Assembly: GCF_035944375.1 (NCBI RefSeq)
Contig: NZ_DASZBE010000007.1
Reading direction: 5' to 3' (one strand)
From: Allobosea sp035944375
GTDB taxonomy: Bacteria; Pseudomonadota; Alphaproteobacteria; Rhizobiales; Beijerinckiaceae
Length of the DNA stretch: 64,000 nt
The position numbers were made by a program, and so were the translations under genes. The notes beneath the pieces are model-generated. The model worked only from the letters and a program-made list of their open reading frames with translations, ran no database searches and was not told the DNA's origin. Shown one piece after another: positions 52,687-60,369 of the stretch. Numbering within the stretch: the stretch's first letter is position 1; each line of letters opens with the position of its first letter.

Positions 52687-53490
52687 CTACCCCACCCCGC
52701 TCGCGCCGCAGGTCTGGCCGCCATCGACCGGCAGGCAGACGCCGGTGATGAACTTGGCCTCGTCGGAGGCGAGGAAGACGGCGGCGTTGGCGATGTCCCA
52801 GGCGGTACCCATCTTGCCCATCGGCACGAGCGCGTCGCGGGCGGCGACCATCTCCTCGATGGAGGGGTATTGCGCCGAAATCTGCCTGTAGATCATCGGC
52901 GTGTCGATCAGCCCGGGCATGATGCAGTTCGCCCGGATGCCCTGCCTGGCGTATTGCATGGCGAGCGCCACCGTCGCCTGGTTCACGGCGGCCTTGGTCG
53001 CGTAATAGGCGAAATAGGGATAGCCGACCCAGCGGATCGCCGCGATCGAGGAGATGTTGACGATCGCGCCGCCGCCGCCGGCCAGCATATGCGGGATGAC
53101 CGCCTTGGAGCAGCGATAGACCGGGCCGAGATTGAGGTCGATCGCGGCCTGGAACTGCTCCTCCGACAATTCGACCGGCCCGCCCATATGGGTCACGCCG
53201 ACATTGTTGTGCAGGATGTTGATGCGCCCGAAGCGCGTCATCGTCGCGGCGACGGCTGCGTCGATCGAGGCCTGCCGGGTGACGTCGGCGGCGAGCGCAA
53301 TGGCGACGCCGCCTTCACTGTTGATGATATCGGCGGTTTCGTCGGCCGCCGCCTGGCTGATGTCGATGCAGGCGACGCGGGCGCCCTCGCGGGCGAAGGC
53401 GACGGCGGCTGCCTTGCCGTTGCCCCAGCCCTCGCCGGAGGAGCCGGCGCCGAAGACGACGGCGATCTTGCCCTTGAGGCGGTCGGCCAT
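52687..53490 (-). CDS. Short-chain dehydrogenase/reductase (classical SDR)
   Basis: 267 residues. The cofactor region is VVFGAGSSGEGWGNGKAAAVAF, a variant of the TGxxxGxG loop with an extended GEGWGNG segment. NNVG replaces the usual NNAG, the catalytic serine is in NISSIAAIRW, and YxxxK is YFAYYATKAA. The C-terminus CLPVDGGQTC is standard. It is downstream of the TRAP transporter genes on the same strand and probably oxidises or reduces the imported substrate. A family F repeat lies between it and the TRAP binding-protein gene. Confidence 0.88.
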   Translation of the reverse strand: MADRLKGKIAVVFGAGSSGEGWGNGKAAAVAFAREGARVACIDISQAAADETADIINSEGGVAIALAADVTRQASIDAAVAATMTRFGRINILHNNVGVTHMGGPVELSEEQFQAAIDLNLGPVYRCSKAVIPHMLAGGGGAIVNISSIAAIRWVGYPYFAYYATKAAVNQATVALAMQYARQGIRANCIMPGLIDTPMIYRQISAQYPSIEEMVAARDALVPMGKMGTAWDIANAAVFLASDEAKFITGVCLPVDGGQTCGASGVG

Positions 53491-53524
53491 GGTGGACTTC
53501 TTTCGTCTCTCGGTGGAACCGCGT

Positions 53525-53602
53525 CGTCATGCTCGGGCTCGACCCGAGCATCTCCTGCAAGAGATTCTCGGGTCTGCGCTGCGCTTCGCCCGAGAATGAC
53601 GC
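53525..53602. repeat. Family F palindromic repeat, copy 2
   Basis: GTCATGCTCGGGCTCGACCC then GAGCATCTC at the left pairs with GAGATTCTCGGGTCTGCGCT and CGCCCGAGAATGAC at the right. It lies between the TRAP binding-protein gene and the SDR gene of the same operon. Confidence 0.65.
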
Positions 53603-53618
53603 GCGCGGTCGAAGGCTC

Positions 53619-54638
53619 TCAGCTCAGCGAGCCGCCGACGGCCTTCTCGAGGATGCCCCAGGCCTCGTCGCCATACTTCTTCTTCCACTCGGCATAGAAG
53701 CCGGCCTTGCGCAGGGCGTCGCGGAAGGGGTCGGCCTTGGTCTCGTTGAAGACCATGCCCTTGGACGTCAGGTCGTCGCGCAGGCCGGCATTGAGCTTGG
53801 CGACGTCGGCGCGCTCGAGCTCGGCGGCGGCGTTGAGGTTCTTGGCGACGATGGCGCGCAGATCCTCGGGCAGGCGCTCCCAGGCGCGCTTGTTGCCGAG
53901 GAACCAGAAGCCGTCCCACATGTGGTTGGTCAGGGAGCAGTATTTCTGCACCTCGAACAGCTTGGCGGTCGAGATGATCGCCAGCGGGTTCTCCTGCGCG
54001 TCGACGATCTTGGTCTGCAGCGCGGTGTAGACCTCGGCGAAGTTGATGCTCGCGGGAGCCGACTGGAAGGCGGTGAACATCGAGGTCCAGAGCGGCGAGA
54101 CCGGAACACGGATCTTCAGGCCCTTGAGGTCGTCGGGGGTGTTGATGGGGGCCTTCGATGAGGTCATCTGGCGGAAGCCGTTGTCCCAGATCTTGTCCAT
54201 GACGACGAGATTGGCCTTGCCGATCTGGCCGCGGACATAGGCGCCGAGTTCGCCATCCATCGCCTTCCAGACGGAGTCGTAGTTGGGGAAGGCGAAGCCG
54301 ATGCCCGAGACCGAGGCGTTGGGCACCAGCGTCGAGAGGATCAGCGGCGACAGCGTGAAGAACTCGACGCCGCCGGAGCGGACCTGGCTCAGCATGTCGG
54401 TGTCGGAGCCGAGCTGGTTGTTCGGGAAGATCTGGATGGCGACGCGGCCCTTGGTCTCGGCCTTGATCTTCTCGACCGCCTCATTGGCGCGCACGTTCAT
54501 GGGGTGCGCCAGCGGCAGGTTGTTGGCGTATTTGTAGGAGAATTCGGGGGTCTGCGCGGAAGCCGTGCCGATGTGGAAGGTGCCGATCGCCGAGGCGGCG
54601 GCTGTGCCCTGAAGCAGGATGCGGCGTGAGATGGTCAT
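53619..54638 (-). CDS. TRAP transporter substrate-binding protein, DctP family
   Basis: 339 residues. The signal sequence has a twin-arginine-like start (SRRILLQGTAAASAIG) and ends near ASAQ at about 30, so export may be by Tat. Family blocks are YKYANNLPLAHPMNVRANEAVEKI, VQIFPNNQLGSD-like IQIFPNNQLGSDTDML, the conserved arginine in LKIRVPVSPLW near 175 that holds a carboxylate, and the YTALQTKIVDAQENPL block. It captures an organic acid for the fused membrane subunit encoded upstream. GGAGAAACGACC before the ATG is good. Confidence 0.93.
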   Translation of the reverse strand: MTISRRILLQGTAAASAIGTFHIGTASAQTPEFSYKYANNLPLAHPMNVRANEAVEKIKAETKGRVAIQIFPNNQLGSDTDMLSQVRSGGVEFFTLSPLILSTLVPNASVSGIGFAFPNYDSVWKAMDGELGAYVRGQIGKANLVVMDKIWDNGFRQMTSSKAPINTPDDLKGLKIRVPVSPLWTSMFTAFQSAPASINFAEVYTALQTKIVDAQENPLAIISTAKLFEVQKYCSLTNHMWDGFWFLGNKRAWERLPEDLRAIVAKNLNAAAELERADVAKLNAGLRDDLTSKGMVFNETKADPFRDALRKAGFYAEWKKKYGDEAWGILEKAVGGSLS

Positions 54639-54711
54639 GGTCGTTTCTCCCTGTGGTTTATTGTGGCGTTCTTGCAGATGACGGTCGGTGTCTCGGGGCG
54701 GCGCTCTGTCG

Positions 54712-56580
54712 TCACAGCACCCAGGTCGAGAGGCCCGGCACGAAGGCGATGACGACGAGCCCCACGAGCAGGGCGATGAGATAGGGCCAGATCGCGCCCA
54801 TCGCCTCGTCGGGCGAGACGTTGCCGATCTTGCAGGCGATGTAGAAGCCGATGCCGATCGGCGGGGTCATCAGGCCGATGTTCATCGCGGTGACCACCAC
54901 CATCGAATAATGCACGTCGTTGATGCCGAGGCTCTTGGCGATCGGGAACATCAGCGGCGCCATCAGCACGATGGCGGGCAGCCCCTCGAGCACGCAGCCC
55001 AGCACGATGAACACGACGATCGTCACGAGCATGAAGGTCAGCCAGCCGCCGGGCAGGCCGGTCATCACCGCGGCGAGATCGCGGGCGAAGCCGGTCTGGG
55101 TCAGGGCCCAGGCCATGGCGAGTGCGGTGCCGAGGATCATCAGGATGGCGCCCGAGAGGGCCGCCGTCTCGACGAACATGGCGTAGAATTTGCGCCGGCT
55201 GATGCCGCCATAGAGGATCATGCCGATGATCAGCGCGTAGAGCACCGCGATGGTCGAGACTTCCGTGGCGGTGGCGACGCCGCCGCCGACCGCGCCGCGG
55301 ATGATGAAGGGCAGCACCAGGGCGGGGCCGGCGATCAGCGCGGTCTTGCCGATGACCGAGAGCGAGACCCGGCGCACGCCCTGCATATCCTCGTGGCGCG
55401 CCTTCCAGCGCGCGAGAATGGCGAGCGCCAGCAGCAGCACCATGGCGATGGCGAAGCCGGCATTGAACAGGCCGGCGATCGAGACGCCCGCGACCGAGCC
55501 GAGCACGATCAGCACGATCGAGGGCGGGACCGTGTCGGCCATGGCCGCGCCGGTCGAGAGCAGCGCGATCAGTTCCTTGGGCTTGTAGCCGCGCCGCTTC
55601 ATCTCCGGGAAGAGAGCGGGCGCCACGGTCGCCATGTCCGAGACCTTCGAGCCGGAAATGCCCGAGACCAGGAAGAGCGAGCCGAGCAGGACATAGGACA
55701 TGCCGGCGCGGACATGGCCGAGCATGGAGGCGAGGAAGTCGACGATCGCCTTGCCCATGCCCGTCGCATCGAGGATGCAGCCCAGCAGCACGAAGATCGG
55801 CACTGAGAGCAGGATGATGCTCGACATGCCCTCGTCCATGCGGCCGACCATCACCAGCATCGGCACATTGGTCGAGAAGACGAGGAAGCACAGCGTGCCC
55901 ATGCCGAAGCAGAAGGCGATCGGCACGCCGGCGACGAGGCAGAGCGCGACGACGACGACCAGGAAGATCAGGATGTTGCCGTAGCCCAGCCCCTTCAGCA
56001 CCGGCGTCAGCCACCAGAAGGCGGCGCCGATGGCGAGGATCAGCGCCGCTGCCAGAACGAGATCGCGCAGCGTCGAGGTGCGCCAGGCGTGGCGCAGCGC
56101 CAGCAGCGACATCAGCACGATGCCCGTGGCGAGCGCCGAGACGCGCCAGCTGTTGGGAATGTTGAGCGCGGCCGAGGTGACGAAGCTCTCCTCGATCGCA
56201 TAGTCGATCGCCGGGTAGATCATCGCCAGAAGGAAGGCGGCGACGACGAGCAGCGCGAAGGTGTTGGCGAAGCCGCGCAGACGCTCCGGGATCATGCCGA
56301 TGAAGAGCGTCAGCCGCAGATGCTCGTTGCGGTCGATCGCGATCGCGGAGCCGAGCATGGCGAGCCAGAGGAAGGAGATCGAGGCGACCTCGTCGATCCA
56401 GATCACCGGCAGCGAGAAGACGTAGCGCGAGGTGACGCCGAGCAGCAGGACGCCGATAATCAGCGCGACGAGGGCCGCCGCGACGGCCTCGACGGGCCGC
56501 ATGAAGGGCGAGCCCGGGCGGACATCCTCAAGCTCCGCGATGGCCTCGGGCAGGGCGATCCTGTCGGCGACGTCGACCAT
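54712..56580 (-). CDS. TRAP transporter fused small-large permease (DctQ-DctM)
   Basis: 622 residues. Residues of about 25-185 form the four-helix DctQ part (VAAALVALIIGVLLLGVTSRYVF, WIDEVASISFLWLAMLGSAIAIDR). From about 190 the twelve-helix DctM part follows (ILIFLVVVVALCLVAGVPIAFCFGMG, and GISGSKVSDMATVAPALFPEM near 310, the usual substrate/Na+ region). Fusion of the two membrane subunits is known in sialic-acid and other TRAP systems. It imports an organic acid using an ion gradient. The binding-protein gene follows after 73 bases. No good ribosome site is visible before ATG 56580. Confidence 0.93.
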   Translation of the reverse strand: MVDVADRIALPEAIAELEDVRPGSPFMRPVEAVAAALVALIIGVLLLGVTSRYVFSLPVIWIDEVASISFLWLAMLGSAIAIDRNEHLRLTLFIGMIPERLRGFANTFALLVVAAFLLAMIYPAIDYAIEESFVTSAALNIPNSWRVSALATGIVLMSLLALRHAWRTSTLRDLVLAAALILAIGAAFWWLTPVLKGLGYGNILIFLVVVVALCLVAGVPIAFCFGMGTLCFLVFSTNVPMLVMVGRMDEGMSSIILLSVPIFVLLGCILDATGMGKAIVDFLASMLGHVRAGMSYVLLGSLFLVSGISGSKVSDMATVAPALFPEMKRRGYKPKELIALLSTGAAMADTVPPSIVLIVLGSVAGVSIAGLFNAGFAIAMVLLLALAILARWKARHEDMQGVRRVSLSVIGKTALIAGPALVLPFIIRGAVGGGVATATEVSTIAVLYALIIGMILYGGISRRKFYAMFVETAALSGAILMILGTALAMAWALTQTGFARDLAAVMTGLPGGWLTFMLVTIVVFIVLGCVLEGLPAIVLMAPLMFPIAKSLGINDVHYSMVVVTAMNIGLMTPPIGIGFYIACKIGNVSPDEAMGAIWPYLIALLVGLVVIAFVPGLSTWVL

Positions 56581-56748
56581 GGCGCGGCTCAGCGCCAGCG
56601 GCGCGCGACGGCCGGGTTGGCCTGCGACGTCACGGTTGCGGTCGTGGGGCCGGACCCCTCGCAGGGTGCCTGCATCGACATCGATTCATCCTCCCGGTCG
56701 CATCGATCTTGTCTGGCCTGTCGGGCGGCCGTCAATGCGGTCCACATC

Positions 56749-56762
56749 GTGATCGCGATCAC
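56749..56762. promoter_or_regulatory. 14-bp perfect palindrome in the TRAP / IclR divergent gap
   Basis: GTGATCGCGATCAC is self-complementary over its full length. It lies 169 bases upstream of the TRAP permease start and 118 bases upstream of the IclR gene. It may be a second regulator site, but such GATC/CG-rich palindromes also arise by chance in high-GC DNA. Confidence 0.3.
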
Positions 56763-56842
56763 TGTGAAGCGGGCCGGAGATTACACGAGGCAACCCGCAT
56801 TGCAATCGGCAATCGGGCGAATTAGGCTGAAGCAATAAGAAT

Positions 56843-56863
56843 AAGGTCCACATCATGGACCTT
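56843..56863. promoter_or_regulatory. IclR-type operator (perfect 8-bp inverted repeat)
   Basis: AAGGTCCA (56843-56850) and TGGACCTT (56856-56863) are perfect inverted arms with a 5-base spacer. The size and symmetry fit sites bound by IclR-family dimers. It lies 16 bases before the GTG start of the IclR gene, after an AT-rich stretch (AGCAATAAGAATAAGG) that could contain its -10, so autorepression is likely. Confidence 0.7.
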
Positions 56864-56879
56864 CGGTGAGGACGCCAGG

Positions 56880-57743
56880 GTGGCAGGAAGCGACGAGGCA
56901 CGGGCCGGGATGTCCGGCTCGCAGAGCGTGGACCGCGCGCTGCAGCTGCTGGCGCTGATCGGCCGCGAGCCGGCGGGCGGGCTGCCGCTGGTCGAGATCG
57001 TCGCCGGCAGCGGCCTGAACAAGCCGACCGCGCGACGGCTGCTGCTGGCCCTGATCCGGGCCGGTCTCGTCGAGCAGGAGCCGCAGACACGCCATTACTG
57101 CCTCGGTGAGGAGGCCTTCGTTCTCGGCGTGCTCGCGGCCCGCCGGCACGGCCTGCTTGACCTCGCGATGGAGAGCCTGCGCCGTCTCGCCGCCGTGACG
57201 ATGGACACCAGCTTCCTCTCCGTGCGGCGCGACCATTACTGCGTCTGCCTGCATCGCGAGGAGGGCACCTATCCGGTGCGGACCCATGCGCTGCAGACCG
57301 GCGACCAGCATCCGCTGGGTGTCGGGGCCGGCTCGCTGGCGCTTCTCGCCGCCATGCCGGACGACGATGTGGACCGCATTCTGGCCGCGAACGAACCTGT
57401 GCTGCGCGCCCGCTATCAGGGTTTCGCGCCGGAGATCCTGCGCGACGATCTCGCGCTGGCCCGCCAGCGCGGCTTCGCCCTCAACCCCGGCCGGCTCGTC
57501 GCCAGCTCGTGGGGGGTCGGCATGGCCTTCCGCTATCCGGACGGGCGCGTCGCCGGCGCGCTCAGCCTGGCGGCGATCGACAGCCGCATGGGGCCGGCGC
57601 GGCAGGACGAACTGGCAAGCCATCTGCGCGCTGAGGTCGCCCGGATGGAGCGGCTGCTGGCGGAGATGTTCGTGCCCGGCCGCATGGTCGCGCACCGGGC
57701 CGGGCGGCCGGTCGCGGCGGCGCTCGAGGCGAGGCGGGCGTGA
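56880..57743 (+). CDS. IclR-family transcriptional regulator
   Basis: 287 residues from GTG 56880 (AGGACGCCAGG just before); ATG 56910 is an alternative. The winged helix is at about 15-75 (SVDRALQLLALIGREPAGGLPLVEIVAGSGLNKPTARRLLLALIRAGLV) and the ligand-binding domain at about 85-265 (VTMDTSFLSVRRDHYCVCLHREEG, HPLGVGAGSLALLAAM, SWGVGMAFRYPDGRVAGALSLAA). It is divergent from the TRAP transporter and upstream of an acyl-CoA ligase, so it probably controls uptake and activation of the same organic acid. Confidence 0.92.
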   Translation: MAGSDEARAGMSGSQSVDRALQLLALIGREPAGGLPLVEIVAGSGLNKPTARRLLLALIRAGLVEQEPQTRHYCLGEEAFVLGVLAARRHGLLDLAMESLRRLAAVTMDTSFLSVRRDHYCVCLHREEGTYPVRTHALQTGDQHPLGVGAGSLALLAAMPDDDVDRILAANEPVLRARYQGFAPEILRDDLALARQRGFALNPGRLVASSWGVGMAFRYPDGRVAGALSLAAIDSRMGPARQDELASHLRAEVARMERLLAEMFVPGRMVAHRAGRPVAAALEARRA

Positions 57744-57790
57744 TGCAGTGCCGAGTCAGTCGATCGCTCGCGCCGCCAGATACAATTCTG

Positions 57791-57836
57791 CGCCGTCATC
57801 CCGGACGCAACGAAGCGGAGATCCGGGATGACGGCG
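57791..57836. repeat. Short palindromic hairpin related to family B
   Basis: CGCCGTCATCCCGGA (57791-57805) and TCCGGGATGACGGCG (57822-57836) are perfect 15-bp inverted arms with a 16-base loop. It shares the CCGTCATCC ends of family B but lacks the inner GGATCCATC blocks. It lies just before the acyl-CoA ligase gene and could be a degenerate or minimal member. Confidence 0.7.
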
Positions 57837-57861
57837 CGTTCTCTGTCAGGGAGACACTGAG

Positions 57862-59499
57862 ATGACCGCAACACAGGCCTCCGCCCCCGCAGGCGGCGTC
57901 GCGCCGATGACGCGGCGCGTGATGAATCTCGGCCACATCGTCGCGCAGAACGGGCGGCGGCTGGCCGCCCACCCCGCCTTCGTCTGGGGCGATCTGACAC
58001 TGAGCTGGGCCGAGCTCGACGCTCAGGTTTCGGCGCTGGCCGCGGGGTTGAAGGCGCGCGGAATCGGCAAGGGCGACCGCATCCTGGTGCATTCCAAGAA
58101 CTGCGACGCGATGTATGTCTCGATGTTCGCGACCTTCCGGATCGGCGCGGTCTGGGTGCCGACCAATTTCCGGCTGCTGCCGGACGAGGTCGCCTATCTC
58201 TCGACCTCCTCGGGTGCGAAGGCGTTCCTCTGCCATGGCGACTTCCCCGATCATGCGGCGGCCGTGGCGAAGGCGGTTCCGGCGCCGGAGTTCACCTGGC
58301 GGATCGGGCCCGGCGGCTTCGGCGAGGACGAGGTCGGCGCGGTGATCGCCCGGCACTTGGGCGAGCGCGTCGCGGATGTCGCCGTCGAGCATGACGACCC
58401 GTGCTGGTTCTTCTTCACCTCCGGCACGACCGGGCGCTCCAAGGCTGCGGTGCTGACCCATGGCCAGATGGGCTTCGTCATCACCAACCATCTCTGCGAC
58501 CTCGTGCCGGGGACGACGGAGGCCGATTGCTCGCTGGTGGTGGCGCCGCTCTCTCACGGCGCCGGCGTCCATCAACTGATGCTGGCGGCGCGCGGGGCAG
58601 CCTCCATCCTGCTGCCGACCGAGCGCTTCGACATCGACGAGGCCTGGCGGCTGATCGCGCGCCACCGCGTCACCAGCCTGTTCACCGTGCCGACGATCCT
58701 GAAGATGCTGGTCGAGCATCCAGCCGTCGAGCAGCACGACCATTCCTCGCTGCGCTACGTCATCTATGCGGGCGCGCCGATGTATCGCGAGGACCAAAAG
58801 CGTGCGCTCGCCACGCTGGGCTCCGTGCTGGTGCAGTATTTCGGGCTGGGCGAGGTCACCGGCAACATCACCGTGCTGCCGCCCTCGCTGCATGTCGCCG
58901 AGGACGGGCCGGGCGCCCGCATCGGCAGCTGCGGCTATGCCCGCACCGCGATGCAGGTGCAGATCCAGGACGATGCGGGCGAGGAGGTCGCAACCGGCGT
59001 TCAGGGCGAGATCTGCGTGATCGGGCCGGCCGTCTTCGCCGGCTATTACGATAACCCCGAGGCCAATGCGAAGTCGTTCCGGAACGGCTGGTTCCGCACC
59101 GGCGATCTCGGCCATATGGACGAGGAGGGCTTCGTCTACATCACCGGGCGCGCTTCGGACATGTACATCTCGGGCGGCTCGAACATCTATCCGCGCGAGA
59201 TCGAGGAGAAGATCCTGACCCATCCCGCGATCGCGGAGGTCGCGGTGCTGGGCCTGCCCGATCCGGTCTGGGGCGAGATCGGAGTGGCGGTCTGCGTCTG
59301 CCGCAGCGGCGCCCGGGCCGACGAGGCGGAGATCGCCGGCTTCCTGTCGGAGAAGATCGCCCGCTACAAAATGCCCAAGCGCTTCTTCTTCTGGGAGGCG
59401 CTGCCGAAATCCGGATACGGCAAGGTGCCCAAGCGCCTCGTGCGCGACGAACTCGAGGCGCGCGGGCAGCTGGACTGGCTGAGGGGGCAGGGCTCGTGA
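57862..59499 (+). CDS. AMP-forming acyl-CoA ligase
   Basis: 545 residues, ANL superfamily. The P-loop FFTSGTTGRSKAAVLTHGQ is near 183-201, the middle motif QYFGLGEVTGN near 330, FRTGDLGHMDEEGFVYITGRASDM near 412-435, and the C-terminal catalytic lysine in SGYGKVPKRLV near 518-528. It resembles long- or medium-chain and aromatic acid CoA ligases; the substrate is not identifiable. GGGAGACACTGAG precedes the ATG. The stop overlaps the start of the PCC-domain gene (GTGA). Confidence 0.9.
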   Translation: MTATQASAPAGGVAPMTRRVMNLGHIVAQNGRRLAAHPAFVWGDLTLSWAELDAQVSALAAGLKARGIGKGDRILVHSKNCDAMYVSMFATFRIGAVWVPTNFRLLPDEVAYLSTSSGAKAFLCHGDFPDHAAAVAKAVPAPEFTWRIGPGGFGEDEVGAVIARHLGERVADVAVEHDDPCWFFFTSGTTGRSKAAVLTHGQMGFVITNHLCDLVPGTTEADCSLVVAPLSHGAGVHQLMLAARGAASILLPTERFDIDEAWRLIARHRVTSLFTVPTILKMLVEHPAVEQHDHSSLRYVIYAGAPMYREDQKRALATLGSVLVQYFGLGEVTGNITVLPPSLHVAEDGPGARIGSCGYARTAMQVQIQDDAGEEVATGVQGEICVIGPAVFAGYYDNPEANAKSFRNGWFRTGDLGHMDEEGFVYITGRASDMYISGGSNIYPREIEEKILTHPAIAEVAVLGLPDPVWGEIGVAVCVCRSGARADEAEIAGFLSEKIARYKMPKRFFFWEALPKSGYGKVPKRLVRDELEARGQLDWLRGQGS

Positions 59500-60350
59500 G
59501 GCGCATCCAGCAACCCGGGCCGGAGACGGCCGGCCGTATCCAATGGGCGGAGTGCCACGGCTTGCGCTTTCCGCTGACACTGCAGCCCGGCCTGCCGCTG
59601 CTCGAGGCCGTCAGGCGCGGTTTCGCGGCGGCCGGCTTCGTCAGCGGGACAGTGAAGCTCGACGGGCTGGCGCTGTCGCCCTTCGCCTATGTGATGCCGG
59701 CGCTGTCGCAGACGCCGGAGCATGCCGCCTTCTACAGTGACACCTTCCGGCCTGTCGGCGTCGCCCGCATCGAGATGGGCGCGATGACCTTCGGCCTGCG
59801 CGACGGGGCGCCGTTCTTCCACGCCCATGCGCTCTGGATCGAGGGCGACGGGCGGCGCAGCGGCGGCCATATCCTGCCCGACGAGACGATGGTGGCGGAG
59901 GCGGTCACGCTGGCGGCGGTCGGGCTCGATGGCGCCGCCTTCCTCGGCGAGGTCGATCCGGAGACGAACTTCAAGCTGTTCGGGCCGAGGCCCGCGGAGC
60001 CGCTCGGCGCCACGCGCGACGGGCGCTTCTTCGCGCTGCGCGTCAAGCCGAACATCGACTTCTGCGGGGCGCTCGAGGGCTTCTGCGCCGAGCGTGGCAT
60101 CGCGCGGGCGACGATCCATGGCGGCGTCGGCTCGACCATCGGGGCGCGCTTTGAGGGGGGCGGGGTCGTCGAGAACTTCGCCACCGAGGTCGCGATCACG
60201 GGCGGTGTGATCGTCGATGATGGCGCCGGACCACAGGCGCAGATCGATGTGGCGCTCGTCGACTATACCGGGGCGATGGCCGCCGGGTGCTACCGGCGCG
60301 GCGACAACCCGGTGCTGATGACTTTCGAGCTGGTGCTGGAGGTGGGGTAG
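59496..60350 (+). CDS. Tandem PCC/DUF296-domain protein
   Basis: 284 residues from GTG 59496, coupled to the ligase stop. Two PCC (PPC, DUF296) domains are visible. The first (about 15-155) has the metal-site pattern FFHAHALW near 109-116 and SGGHILPDETMVAE near 126-139. The second (about 170-282) keeps the fold (NIDFCGALEGFCAERGIARATIHGGVGS, GGVIVDDGAGPQ) but lacks the HxH histidines. Bacterial PCC proteins are described as DNA-binding or metal-binding with no settled role. Coupling to an acyl-CoA ligase suggests an enzymatic or regulatory part in the same pathway. Confidence 0.8.
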   Translation: MRRIQQPGPETAGRIQWAECHGLRFPLTLQPGLPLLEAVRRGFAAAGFVSGTVKLDGLALSPFAYVMPALSQTPEHAAFYSDTFRPVGVARIEMGAMTFGLRDGAPFFHAHALWIEGDGRRSGGHILPDETMVAEAVTLAAVGLDGAAFLGEVDPETNFKLFGPRPAEPLGATRDGRFFALRVKPNIDFCGALEGFCAERGIARATIHGGVGSTIGARFEGGGVVENFATEVAITGGVIVDDGAGPQAQIDVALVDYTGAMAAGCYRRGDNPVLMTFELVLEVG

Positions 60351-60369
60351 GGCTTCTCGACCCCTGCGC

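Noticed and set aside
56843..56863. The dyad before the IclR gene as a terminator of an upstream transcript
   Set aside because: No gene on the plus strand ends just upstream and no T-run follows; its position before a regulator gene fits an operator.
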